From NCBI GenBank assembly GCA_002364085.1, contig DEXK01000011.1, positions 267,863-331,862 on the forward strand: a stretch of 64,000 bases of DNA. The letters are read 5' to 3'. This document shows positions 8,363-16,102 of the stretch, piece after piece (position 1 is the stretch's first letter; each line of letters starts with the position of its first letter). The position numbers and the translations under genes are program-made. The stretch is from Balneolaceae bacterium UBA3186 (GTDB lineage: Bacteria > Bacteroidota > Rhodothermia > Balneolales > Balneolaceae). Below the pieces are notes generated by a model. That model was not told the origin of the DNA. It ran no database searches and saw only the letters and a list, made by a program, of their open reading frames with translations.

Positions 8363-8609
8363 GTCATTCTGAGGATACCCTGCAAAAATCTTACCGTTTG
8401 ATATTTATCTTCTCTGTCATTCTGAGGATACCTCCGAAGAATCTTACCGAGGCTGTTTTTGCTAATTCCTTCCCCAACCTAGCGCCAGCGTCTCGCTGGT
8501 GCGGTTATGTAACTATCCATGTAAAACCTTGAACTGGTTTCTGAGTCAAAAAAACACTTAGTGTTTGTATCTATTTGTGCAGATCCTTTGGAAGTATCCT
8601 CAGGATGAC
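8363..8609. repeat. REP-like repeat cluster downstream of the GIY-YIG gene
   Basis: Contains a partial copy (8363-8397), a full copy identical over 45 bases to the upstream element (8416-8460), the hairpin unit GCGCCAGCGTCTCGCTGGTG at 8482-8501 (stem CCAGCG/CGCTGG), and an inverted end AGTATCCTCAGGATGAC at 8593-8609. The block from 8416 to 8609 is thus again bounded by inverted GTCAT(T/C)CTGAGGAT ends. A 63-codon open frame at 8341-8532 runs over it and is not a gene. Confidence 0.75.
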
Positions 8610-8648
8610 TTTGCTTTTGTTAATCTAGCTAAAACCGGAAACCACAAT

Positions 8649-8775
8649 CCTCCTTTGAAGGAGGTGTCCGCCGACTGGCGGATTTCGTGAGGTTTACTAA
8701 TTCCTAAACTTCACGACATCCCTCGGATCATCCAAAGAACTGTTTGGATGATCGTCTCCCTTCGAAGGGAGATTT
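8649..8775. repeat. Further intergenic palindromes (CCTCCTTTGAAGGAGG and CTCCCTTCGAAGGGAG)
   Basis: Two small self-complementary units: TCCTCCTTTGAAGGAGG at 8649-8665, followed by GTCCGCCGACTGGCGGA, and CTCCCTTCGAAGGGAG at 8756-8771. They lie between the REP cluster and the next gene. The phrase CCGACTGGCGGA also occurs at 7766. The 460-base gap 8352-8811 holds only repeats of this kind and no convincing gene. Confidence 0.55.
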
Positions 8776-8811
8776 AATTGCTTGAATTAAATATTTCTCT
8801 TAGCATCAGGA

Positions 8812-9228
8812 ATGAATTTCAATCCGCCAATAGAGTCCAGATCGGACACAGAGCTATTCGAAATAACTTCCAATACCAAAGACTGGGATAACGAAGCAGT
8901 CTTAATTGCAAAAAAGGAGTTACTTAAGCGAGGGTATTCAAGCCGAAAGATCGAACATAATGAGAGCGTAAGTTCTAAAAGCAGAAAAAAGATAAAAGCG
9001 TTAAAAAAATCAAAGGGTCTTTCAAAAAAAGAACTCTTAATTCTGATAGTGTGTGCTCCTTATATCTTTATTTCGACATTTAGTACTTTCCTACCACGTA
9101 TTGGAAAAACTGTAATGGAATTGGAAAATGAAGGCTTTCATAAACTGAAATGGCAACGATTAGCAGTTTTAACCTTAGCTAATGCGCTCTGGTTTTTTGT
9201 CCTTTCTGTTTGGCTGAATTTGTTCTGA
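8812..9228 (+). CDS. Hypothetical membrane protein (2 TM)
   Basis: A 138-residue protein. The N-terminal ~45 residues (S-D-T-E-L-F-E-I, then W-D-N-E-A-V-L-I-A-K-K-E-L-L-K-R-G-Y) resemble a short helical segment common in small Bacteroidota membrane proteins. A very basic linker follows (K-S-R-K-K-I-K-A-L-K-K), then two hydrophobic segments (about 80-98 and 115-137). No catalytic residues are evident. It is a lone gene surrounded by repeat DNA. Function unknown. Confidence 0.55.
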   Translation: MNFNPPIESRSDTELFEITSNTKDWDNEAVLIAKKELLKRGYSSRKIEHNESVSSKSRKKIKALKKSKGLSKKELLILIVCAPYIFISTFSTFLPRIGKTVMELENEGFHKLKWQRLAVLTLANALWFFVLSVWLNLF

Positions 9229-9243
9229 AATGCTGACTTCCCC

Positions 9244-9515
9244 CCAACCTGGCGCCAGCGTCTCGCTGGTGAGGTAAAGCATAATAAACAAGCGTATTGC
9301 TTAAACTAGTTCAAAGCTTTAAGCTAAATCCAGATTCCGGGCATACGCCGCGGAATGAGACAGTCTTATTCGAGGGGATTGCCGCGTCGGGTATTTTAAA
9401 ACCCTCACTATTTCCAAGGCCTCCTCACAAATAGGGCATCCTAAGTATGAATTTTGGATGTCGTTAGGTATACCAATTCCTAAATTTCACAAAGATCCTG
9501 AAACGAGTTCAGGAT
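9244..9515. repeat. REP-like repeat remnants between hypothetical gene and icmF
   Basis: The 295-base gap 9229-9523 holds a second near-identical copy of the hairpin unit CAACCTGGCGCCAGCGTCTC with CGCTGGTG (9244-9270; compare 8475-8501). At 9497-9515 is the end CGAGTTCAGGATGAC, an inverted REP-like terminus, and ACCAATTCCTAAATTTCAC (9472-9490) parallels 8697-8713. No gene is seen. Confidence 0.6.
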
Positions 9516-9523
9516 GACGTCCG

Positions 9524-12500
9524 CTACATATTCCTTCTGTACTGCCCACCAACCTCATACAAGGCATGAGAAATCTGTCCCAGCGAAGCGACTTTCACCG
9601 TTTCCATGAGCTCTTCGAATAAGTTGCCGTTGTTTCGGGCCACTTCCTTCAATCGTTCAATAGCTTCAGCATTTCTGTCTTCATTTCGTTTCCAGAATGC
9701 TTCTAAGTTATCGATCTGCTGTTTCTTCTCTTCTTCTGTAGATCGGATGAGCTCGATTGGCTTTTGCTCTTCATCACCGGCTCCTTCTTTCAGGAAGGTA
9801 TTTACGCCTATGATCGGTAGTTCTCCGGTGTGCTTCTTAGTTTCGTAATACAAGCTTTCATCCTGGATCTTTCCGCGTTGGTACATACTCTCCATCGCTC
9901 CGAGAACACCACCACGTTCAGTGATGCGATCAAACTCGGTAAGAATGGCTTCCTCAACAAGATCGGTCAATTCAGAAATGAAATAAGAACCCTGATTGAT
10001 ATTCTCATTTTTAGCCGTTCCCATCTCTTTGTTAATGATCATCTGAATCGCTAATGCACGACGTACAGACTCCTCAGTCGGAGTTGTAATTGCTTCATCG
10101 TAAGCATTGGTGTGCAATGAATTACAATTATCATAAATTGCTAATAATGCCTGTAAAGTTGTACGAATGTCATTGAACTGAATCTCCTGTGCATGCAACG
10201 AACGACCACTTGTTTGAATATGATATTTCAACTTCTGAGAACGATCATTGGCTTCGTACTTCTTTCTCATCGCTACCGCCCAAATACGACGTGCTACACG
10301 TCCGATCACTGCATATTCAGGATCTAGTCCATTACTGAAGAAGAACGACAGATTATGAGCGAAATCATCGATGTTCAATCCACGGGCTAAGTAGTATTCT
10401 ACATAAGTAAATCCGTTTGCCAGTGTAAGCGCGGCCTGAGTGACCGGGTTAGCTCCCGCTTCCGCGATATGATACCCGGAAATAGAAACAGAGTAATAAT
10501 TACGAACTTTATGCTCTGTAAAGTATTCCTGTATGTCTCCCATCATTTTAAGAGCAAATTCGGTAGAGAAAATACAAGTGTTTTGCGCCTGATCTTCTTT
10601 CAAAATATCAGCCTGAACAGTTCCACGAACTGATGAAAGTGTCTTTTCCTTGATCTGATCATAGGTTTCAGCGTCAATAACTTCGTCACCGGTCATTCCA
10701 AGCAAACCTAAACCAAACTCATCATTCCCTGCAGGGATTTCATTTGAATATCGTGGAACCGGTAATCCAAGCTTCTCATACTTTGTTTTAACATCCTTGA
10801 TCGCCTGCTCCCATTTCCCTTCTGCTTTCAGATATCTTTCCACTTCCTGATCGATAGCCGTATTCATAAACATAGCTAATATCATCGGTGCCGGACCATT
10901 GATAGTCATTGATACAGAAGTAGTTGGCTTGGTTAGTTCAAAACCGGAATAAAGTTTTTTCATATCATCCAGCGTACAAATACTCACACCGGAATTACCG
11001 ATCTTTCCGTAAATATCAGGGCGATAACCGGGATCTTCTCCGTACAATGTTACTGAATCAAAAGCGGTTGATAGACGAGCAGCTTCCAATCCTTCACTTA
11101 CATAATGAAACCGCTTGTTGGTTCGCTCCGGAGTTCCTTCACCGGCAAACATTCTGGTTGGATCTTCTCCTTCGCGCTTAAATGGAAATACACCCGCGGT
11201 ATATGGGAAATAACCGGGGAGATTTTCTTTTAAAGCAAACTTAAGCCTCTCTCCTTCGTGTTTGGTATCCGGCATGGCTACGCGAGGAATTTTTAAACCA
11301 CTTAAAGATTCTCGGTACAATTCATTTTTGATAACACGGTCACGTATCTTTACATCAAAGGTATCTTGTTTGTATCGTTCATACAGATCATCCCAGCCAT
11401 CTAAGATCTTTTTTGGAGCTACGTCCAGCTTAGAGATCCAGTGTTCTTTCATCTTGGAAAGATCGCTTTCTAACACTTCTTTATTCTCTGGCTTCCAATT
11501 GTTTAATTGATTCAGTGTACCATTAACCTCAGATAATCTGGAAGCAATTTCAGATTGTTGCTCTGCCCATTCATGGTAATTTCTGATGGTCTCTGATATC
11601 TCACTTAAATAACGAACTCTCTTTCCGGGGATGATCGCCTGAGCCTGAATATCTTCTGCAGGCGAAGCATCGGTATAGAGCTTGGGCTCCCATTCAAAAC
11701 TGTACCTTTCGTTGATCTTTTCAACAATAGCAGCAAAAAGGTTGTTCACTCCTTTGTCATTGAACTGAGCAGCTATCGTTGGATACACCGGCATATCTTC
11801 GGGTTTTGCATGCCATTCGCCTCTGTTTCTTATCATCTGCTTACGAATATCTCTGTAAGCATCTAACGAACCTTTCTTTTCAAATTTGTTTAAAACCACG
11901 ATTTCAGCGAGATCAAGCATATTGATCTTCTCTAACTGCGTGGCTGCACCATATTCGCTGGTCATCACATAGATCGGTATATCTGATATATCTACGATCT
12001 CAGTACCACTTTGACCAATTCCACTGGTTTCTACGATGATCAGATCAAATCCGGCTTGCTTATAAAGCTCAATTGCTCCGGTAAGTGCTGCACTTGTGCT
12101 TCTGTTTGACGCTCTGGTCGCCAGACTTCGCATATACACGCGTTCTGTGTCGATACTGTTCATTCGTATGCGATCACCAAGTAACGCCCCTCCTGTCTTA
12201 ATTTTGGAAGGATCTACGGAAATAATTCCGATGGTGATATCTTCAAACTCAGTAAGAAAGCGTAATACGATCTCATCTGTTAAAGAACTCTTTCCTGCAC
12301 CACCCGTTCCTGTGATTCCCAGTACCGGAATCGTTTTCTCAGATTCCGCTTTAAGTGGTTTTCCGTCTTTCTTTAACAACTGTTTATCAGAAAAACTTAT
12401 TAACTCTTCGTTTCCGTTTTCCAGCGCCGTTATAGCTCTGGCGATCGCTTTTGGCTCTTTATCGAGCACTTTTTCAATATCAATTTCAGTTTTTGTAACG

Positions 12501-12994
12501 GGATCATAATCACATTCGTGGATCATGTAATTGATCATTCCCTGCAATCCCATTTCGCTACCATCGTCCACAGAAAAGATCCGGGACACTCCTGCATCAT
12601 GGAGATCGTCGATTTCGTCCTGAACGATCACCCCGCCGCCGCCGCCGAATACTTTGATATGACCTGCTCCCTGCTCTTCCAACAATTCGATCATGTATTT
12701 GAAATACTCAACATGTCCACCCTGATAAGAACTAATGGCAATTCCCTGAACATCTTCCTGAATAGCGCAATTAACAATCTCATGCACAGAGCGATTATGA
12801 CCAAGGTGAATCACCTCTACTCCACTGCTTTGCAAAATTCTACGCATGATATTGATACTGGCATCATGACCATCAAATAAACTGGCAGCCGTTACAAAAC
12901 GTACTTTATGAGTAGGTTTATGAGGCTCTGTTAAGCTAAATGGATACTTATCTTCTTTAAGTTCTGTAGATTTTTTTTCTGTCTTGATCGACAT
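9524..12994 (-). CDS. icmF: Fused isobutyryl-CoA mutase IcmF (methylmalonyl-CoA mutase family)
   Basis: A 1156-residue adenosylcobalamin enzyme with the IcmF domain order. A B12-binding domain comes first (about 30-165; D41-x-H43, then G-G-G-G-G). A MeaB-like chaperone GTPase follows (P-loop G-T-G-G-A-G-K-S at 229-236; T-S-G-I-G-Q-S-G switch; N-K-F-E-K). A linker then leads to the TIM-barrel substrate domain (about 560-1156; Y-R-P-D-I-Y-G-K-I-G-N-S-G-V, M-T-I-N-G-P-A-P-M-I-L-A). IcmF interconverts isobutyryl-CoA and n-butyryl-CoA (some members use pivalyl- or isovaleryl-CoA), and the fused GTPase loads and protects the cofactor. It is a single-gene unit with a terminator-like hairpin upstream. 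A strict methylmalonyl-CoA mutase role is less likely because of the fusion. Confidence 0.92.
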   Translation of the reverse strand: MSIKTEKKSTELKEDKYPFSLTEPHKPTHKVRFVTAASLFDGHDASINIMRRILQSSGVEVIHLGHNRSVHEIVNCAIQEDVQGIAISSYQGGHVEYFKYMIELLEEQGAGHIKVFGGGGGVIVQDEIDDLHDAGVSRIFSVDDGSEMGLQGMINYMIHECDYDPVTKTEIDIEKVLDKEPKAIARAITALENGNEELISFSDKQLLKKDGKPLKAESEKTIPVLGITGTGGAGKSSLTDEIVLRFLTEFEDITIGIISVDPSKIKTGGALLGDRIRMNSIDTERVYMRSLATRASNRSTSAALTGAIELYKQAGFDLIIVETSGIGQSGTEIVDISDIPIYVMTSEYGAATQLEKINMLDLAEIVVLNKFEKKGSLDAYRDIRKQMIRNRGEWHAKPEDMPVYPTIAAQFNDKGVNNLFAAIVEKINERYSFEWEPKLYTDASPAEDIQAQAIIPGKRVRYLSEISETIRNYHEWAEQQSEIASRLSEVNGTLNQLNNWKPENKEVLESDLSKMKEHWISKLDVAPKKILDGWDDLYERYKQDTFDVKIRDRVIKNELYRESLSGLKIPRVAMPDTKHEGERLKFALKENLPGYFPYTAGVFPFKREGEDPTRMFAGEGTPERTNKRFHYVSEGLEAARLSTAFDSVTLYGEDPGYRPDIYGKIGNSGVSICTLDDMKKLYSGFELTKPTTSVSMTINGPAPMILAMFMNTAIDQEVERYLKAEGKWEQAIKDVKTKYEKLGLPVPRYSNEIPAGNDEFGLGLLGMTGDEVIDAETYDQIKEKTLSSVRGTVQADILKEDQAQNTCIFSTEFALKMMGDIQEYFTEHKVRNYYSVSISGYHIAEAGANPVTQAALTLANGFTYVEYYLARGLNIDDFAHNLSFFFSNGLDPEYAVIGRVARRIWAVAMRKKYEANDRSQKLKYHIQTSGRSLHAQEIQFNDIRTTLQALLAIYDNCNSLHTNAYDEAITTPTEESVRRALAIQMIINKEMGTAKNENINQGSYFISELTDLVEEAILTEFDRITERGGVLGAMESMYQRGKIQDESLYYETKKHTGELPIIGVNTFLKEGAGDEEQKPIELIRSTEEEKKQQIDNLEAFWKRNEDRNAEAIERLKEVARNNGNLFEELMETVKVASLGQISHALYEVGGQYRRNM

Positions 12995-13039
12995 ACGTGT
13001 GCTTTAATTATGATTTCATGGAAGCGATTCCAAAATACC

Positions 13040-13069
13040 AAAAAAAAGCCCCTTATTAAATAAGAAGCT
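13040..13069 (-). terminator. Terminator-like hairpin 46 bases upstream of icmF
   Basis: Read on the minus strand: AGC-xx-CTTAT, 3-base loop, ATAAG-xx-GCT, then eight T residues. It points towards icmF and ends about 45 bases before its start. There is no minus-strand gene between it and the plus-strand kinase start, so it could be an attenuator in the icmF leader or the end of a short unannotated transcript. No cobalamin riboswitch consensus was recognised in the ~250-base gap 12995-13250. Confidence 0.45.
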
Positions 13070-13250
13070 GTAAAATGATTCGGAAATTAGTGAGACTGAT
13101 GATTTTAGGTTAATTTGCATTTCCCGATAAAGAATAACCAAACTAGATTATCAAAAGCAGAATCAGTTTTTACATTCGGCACTCATTATTTGATCAATAT
13201 TATTGCTATGACAAATAACTAAATTTGGTAAAAAAAGCATAAGCTTGTTC

Positions 13251-14495
13251 ATGACAACAAATCAGCAGCATAGAATTTCAATAAAAACCATCAAAAATAA
13301 GTTAGTTGATAACTTTATTCTGTATGGTGCCATTTTTGCCACCATTGTTTTTTTGATACCACTAATACCATTTAATTTCGAAAATCTAAATTTCTACAAT
13401 TATATAGATCTTCTTACTATAATTTCTTTATATATAATTTTCTATCAAAGAGATAAGGTTTCACTCTCTTCTAAAGGAAGCTTTATTCTCTTCGCCGTGT
13501 ACTTATTCTTTATTGCCGACTTCTATCAACACGGTTTATATTCTACAGTAAAATCAATAATTATATTTATTCCTTTTCTGGGAGTACTTGTTTATGAAGT
13601 TAAGTGGGCAGTTCTGATCTTTATCATTACAATGATAACGTATACATTAATAGCTTATGGTTATTTATCTGGTCAGCTGTTTCCGGGATCTCTAGACCCT
13701 ACGTTAAATCTCCCCTATAAATGGATAGTTAATGGTATTCTGCTTTCTTTAGTGGCTATTATTGTTGCTATGTTTATGCATAATTTCAATCAATCTTTAT
13801 TACAAATTATCGAACAGCAGGATATAAGCTATAATGTGCTCGAACAACAAGAACAGGAACTAAAGATAAGCGTTGAGGAAAAAAATGTTCTGCTTCAGGA
13901 AATTCACCACAGAGTCAAAAACAATTTGGCGGTGGTTTCTGGTTTACTGGATCTACAATCAAACTTAGCACCCGATACATTTACCCGTTCTGCACTAAAA
14001 TTAAGTACCAATCGAATAATATCAATTTCAAAAGTACACGAGCTTTTGTATCAGTCCGAAGATGTAAGCCGTATTGATCTTAATAAGTACATTCGGGAAT
14101 TAACTGATATTATTATCGGTAGCTTTAATAAAAACAACTTTGATATAGACCTAAAGTTAGATATTAATGTTCCTTATTTAAATATTAATCACGGAGTGCC
14201 TGTTGGTATTATTTTAAACGAGTTGGTTACAAACAGCCTGAAACATGGTTTCAATAGACCTCAAGAAAGATATGAAATTGAAATTTCCGCCCATGAAGAA
14301 GATGGACACTACCACATAGGATATCATGATAATGGAAGTGGTATTATTGAAACTGTCAGTGATAAAAAATCCGGGCTTGGTACTACCTTGATAGAGTCTT
14401 TATTAAAACAAATTGATGCAGAATTTTGGTTGAAAACTGATGGGTATTATCAAATTACATTTCGTTTTCCTAACGACCCTGCGTTTGAACGGTGA
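13251..14495 (+). CDS. Membrane sensor histidine kinase, HisKA_2 type
   Basis: Starts at ATG 13251 (a TTG two codons earlier is possible). Six hydrophobic segments occupy residues 20-185, followed by a short coiled coil. The HisKA_2 box is L-L-Q-E-I-H-H-R-V-K-N-N-L (phospho-acceptor His near 218). The HATPase_c domain has I-L-N-E-L-V-T-N-S-L-K-H-G (N box), D-N-G-S-G-I and G-L-G-T-T-L. Such kinases usually pass phosphate to LytTR or other response regulators; no partner is adjacent. The last seven codons (N-D-P-A-F-E-R) and the TGA lie inside the attC-like repeat at 14471, so the native C-terminus was replaced. The catalytic domain seems complete. Confidence 0.85.
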   Translation: MTTNQQHRISIKTIKNKLVDNFILYGAIFATIVFLIPLIPFNFENLNFYNYIDLLTIISLYIIFYQRDKVSLSSKGSFILFAVYLFFIADFYQHGLYSTVKSIIIFIPFLGVLVYEVKWAVLIFIITMITYTLIAYGYLSGQLFPGSLDPTLNLPYKWIVNGILLSLVAIIVAMFMHNFNQSLLQIIEQQDISYNVLEQQEQELKISVEEKNVLLQEIHHRVKNNLAVVSGLLDLQSNLAPDTFTRSALKLSTNRIISISKVHELLYQSEDVSRIDLNKYIRELTDIIIGSFNKNNFDIDLKLDINVPYLNINHGVPVGIILNELVTNSLKHGFNRPQERYEIEISAHEEDGHYHIGYHDNGSGIIETVSDKKSGLGTTLIESLLKQIDAEFWLKTDGYYQITFRFPNDPAFER

Positions 14496-14542
14496 GACTG
14501 GTTTTAGTTATTAAAGTTTCCCCGATTTAAAACACTCAGTTA
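14471..14542 (-). repeat. attC-like site 1 (terminal, overlaps histidine kinase 3' end)
   Basis: 72 bases. Minus-strand ends are TAAC (R''-like, 14542) and AAACGCAGGGTCGTTA (R'-like, to 14471). TAAC-x4-TGTTTTAA is complementary to TTCAAACGCA-x-GTTA. The kinase stop codon at 14493-14495 lies inside it. It follows the higBA scar and is the last site of the array. Confidence 0.65.
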
Positions 14543-14577
14543 TTCCTGAACCGCTTTAAAATGATAATCAACAATAG
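14540..14577 (-). pseudogene. higBA deletion remnant
   Basis: Bases 14559-14577 (AATGATAATCAACAATAGC) match the 3' end of higB at 15654-15672 exactly over 19 bases. Bases 14533-14559 match the 3' end of higA and its attC junction at 15341-15367 with few differences. In the intact cassette these two ends lie about 290 bases apart. This is therefore the scar of a second HigBA cassette in which nearly all of higA and the front of higB are gone. Confidence 0.6.
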
Positions 14578-14583
14578 CGAAGA

Positions 14584-14671
14584 ATGTGGAGCAGAACTCA
14601 TAGATTTCGTTCAGCTGCAGAGCTAAGAAACGAGGCTTAAAATATGTGGAGCTGAGCTCACACGCTTCGTT
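14584..14671. repeat. Direct 28-bp repeat after the ParE-type toxin gene; possible short atypical attC
   Basis: ATGTGGAGCWGARCTCA followed by TTCGTT occurs at 14584-14611 and 14644-14671. On the minus strand the second copy begins ATCTAAC (a perfect RYYYAAC) right after the toxin stop and forms the stem GTG-T-GAGC / GCTCCAC with one bulged T. GCCTCGTTT about 35 bases further is roughly complementary to the start. It may be the degenerate recombination site of the toxin-antitoxin cassette. Confidence 0.4.
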
Positions 14672-14674
14672 AGA

Positions 14675-14974
14675 TTATACTCGTGATTTCCAAGCTTTTG
14701 GATTCCGATGTTGATGTAAAATGGCGAATACTGAAATCGCATCTTTTAGTTCAACATAGTAAATAGAAAACGGAAATCGGTTAACTAAAACTCTTCGAAT
14801 GTTACTTTTGTAAACAACTTGGTGTTGCTTAGGAGCGCGAAGAAGAGATGTGATCTTTACATCTACACAACGAACAAAATCTTTCCCCAATCCTGAATTT
14901 TGGGTTTCATACCAGTAATATGCATCATCAAGATCTTTTTCAGCTTGTGGGGTAAGAATTAACGTTTTAAGCAC
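14675..14974 (-). CDS. parE: ParE/RelE-superfamily toxin
   Basis: A 99-residue protein with the RelE/ParE pattern: L-I-L-T-P-Q-A-E-K-D-L-D-D-A-Y-Y-W-Y at the N-terminus, an R-x-x-P-K-x-H-x-V middle strand and the C-terminal V-F-A-I-L-H-Q-H-R-N-P. GTG start. It follows its antitoxin gene by three bases. ParE-type toxins act on gyrase and RelE-type toxins cut mRNA on ribosomes; the target cannot be told from sequence. It belongs to one cassette of the array, where toxin-antitoxin pairs help stabilise the locus. Confidence 0.85.
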   Translation of the reverse strand: MLKTLILTPQAEKDLDDAYYWYETQNSGLGKDFVRCVDVKITSLLRAPKQHQVVYKSNIRRVLVNRFPFSIYYVELKDAISVFAILHQHRNPKAWKSRV

Positions 14975-14977
14975 TAG

Positions 14978-15190
14978 TTACAAATATTTTTCCCGGATTT
15001 CATCCCATGACTTTCCATTCGCTGTATCTTTATCAAGGCTTTGTAAACGCTCTTCCAAAATACTTTTATGATGCTCAGGTACATCAACTTGCTCAGGATC
15101 AGAAGCTATAGAATCCCACAAAGCCTCTACTAAAATGATCTTCTCGTTTTTGTTGAGTCGTGATAGTTCTTTGATAAGAGTGTCTTCCAT
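14978..15190 (-). CDS. Addiction module antitoxin, TIGR02574 (Unstab_antitox) family
   Basis: A 70-residue protein with the family pattern L-S-R-L-N-K-N-E-K-I-I-L-V-E-A-L-W-D-S-I near the N-terminus and a C-terminal S-W-D-E-I-R-E-K-Y. It neutralises the toxin encoded three bases downstream. The ATG is about 80 bases inside the cassette junction at 15272, leaving room for its own promoter. Confidence 0.85.
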   Translation of the reverse strand: MEDTLIKELSRLNKNEKIILVEALWDSIASDPEQVDVPEHHKSILEERLQSLDKDTANGKSWDEIREKYL

Positions 15191-15271
15191 AATGACTGAA
15201 TTAAATTAGATACAATAATTTGAACAAAAAGAACTTCGAAAGCAATCGCGGGATAAATTTATGAGGCGGAC

Positions 15272-15350
15272 TAACGACCCCGCGTTTAAGCAGTGAGTCT
15301 TGTGATAAAATTAAAGATCTGAACCACGTCCGAGGTAAAACACTCAGTTA
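15272..15350 (-). repeat. attC-like site 2 (after higA)
   Basis: 79 bases. The minus strand starts TATAAC, whose TAA is the higA stop codon, and ends AAACGCGGGGTCGTTA; the next bases (GTCC) are unlike other copies. TAAC-TGAG-TGTTTTA mirrors site 1. Confidence 0.65.
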
Positions 15351-15638
15351 TACCTGAGCAGCTTTAAGTGGAGCAATTTCTTTACTTGGACGATGTGATG
15401 ATAAATCATGCATAGCCTGTAGATTTAACCAAAATTCAGGAGAGGTATTTAACGCTTTCGATAGTAACCAAGCAGTGTCCGAAGAAATGCCTCTTTTCCC
15501 TCGTACAATTTCATTAATCCGTTGTATGGGAATATCCAGATGGTCAGCTAATTTTTTCTGCGTTAATTCCATTGGCTCAAGATACTCTTTCAGTAAAATC
15601 GTCCCGGGATGTGTGGTAATTCTGTTCTGTGGAATCAT
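15348..15638 (-). CDS. higA: HigA-type antitoxin (XRE family)
   Basis: About 96 residues from ATG 15638 (TTG 15668 and a GTG between are alternatives; the ATG gives the usual HigA start P-x-N-R-x-T-T-H-P-G). The helix-turn-helix spans L-T-Q-K-K-L-A-D-H-L-D-I-P-I-Q-R-I-N-E-I, followed by G-K-R-G-I-S and F-W-L-N-L-Q, the HigA/VapI signature. It binds and inhibits HigB and represses the operon. The stop codon is shared with the recombination site at 15350. It lies 13 bases after higB, in the toxin-first order typical of HigBA. Confidence 0.88.
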   Translation of the reverse strand: MIPQNRITTHPGTILLKEYLEPMELTQKKLADHLDIPIQRINEIVRGKRGISSDTAWLLSKALNTSPEFWLNLQAMHDLSSHRPSKEIAPLKAAQV

Positions 15639-15651
15639 GGTTTTCACTTTT

Positions 15652-15942
15652 TTAATGATAATCAACAATAGCTACATCAAAAGCACTGGAATCTTCCCAA
15701 CGAAAAACGATTCTCCATTGGGCATTAATTCGAATACTGTGATATCCTTTATAATCTCCACGCAGTGCTTCTAATCTGTTGCCTGGAGGTGATCTTAAAT
15801 CATCTAAAGAAGTGGCTGCATTCAGTATATCCAATTTGTAAATAGCTGAATCAAGGATTTGAACAGGTAATCTCCGAACTTTACTGCTCGAATTTCCATG
15901 AAACAGATCCGATGTTGCTTTATCTCCGAATGATTTAATCAC
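15652..15942 (-). CDS. higB: HigB-type toxin (RelE-fold mRNA interferase)
   Basis: A 96-residue protein with family features: I-K-S-F-G-D-K-x-T near the start, A-A-T-S-L-D-D-L-R-S-P-P-G-N-R-L-E-x-L, then H-S-I-R-I-N-x-Q-W-R-I-V-F-R-W and a final V-A-I-V-D-Y-H. GTG start. HigB cleaves mRNA on the ribosome; the paired HigA is directly downstream. It starts 55 bases after the junction at 15998. A scar of a second copy is seen at 14559-14577. Confidence 0.88.
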   Translation of the reverse strand: MIKSFGDKATSDLFHGNSSSKVRRLPVQILDSAIYKLDILNAATSLDDLRSPPGNRLEALRGDYKGYHSIRINAQWRIVFRWEDSSAFDVAIVDYH

Positions 15943-15997
15943 TCTTTAATTTAATGGATTAACGGTATCCATGCAACGAAATTGTTTAGTGAAGCTT

Positions 15998-16077
15998 TAA
16001 CGACCCGGCGTTTAATGGACGCAGGGATTAAGTTTTTGTTGAAGTAACTGATATATTTTATTGCACACAAGTTAAAC
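15998..16077 (-). repeat. attC-like site 3
   Basis: 80 bases. The minus strand begins GTTTAAC, a perfect RYYYAAC, and ends AAACGCCGGGTCGTTA, followed by AAGC. The inner part differs from the other copies (inner arms less complementary), so the terminal 16 bases are the conserved portion. Confidence 0.6.
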
Positions 16078-16102
16078 GAAAGCTTATTATGTATATAAAT
16101 TT

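Noticed and set aside
8341..8532. 63-codon open frame overlapping the end of the GIY-YIG gene
   Set aside because: It runs through the REP-like repeats and has no protein-like composition; it is an accident of the repeat sequence.
9606..12880. Several long open frames on the plus strand opposite icmF
   Set aside because: They are antisense to a complete, well-conserved coding frame and carry no recognised motif.
12995..13250. Cobalamin riboswitch upstream of icmF
   Set aside because: The conserved B12-box was not found in this gap; only the terminator-like hairpin is present.
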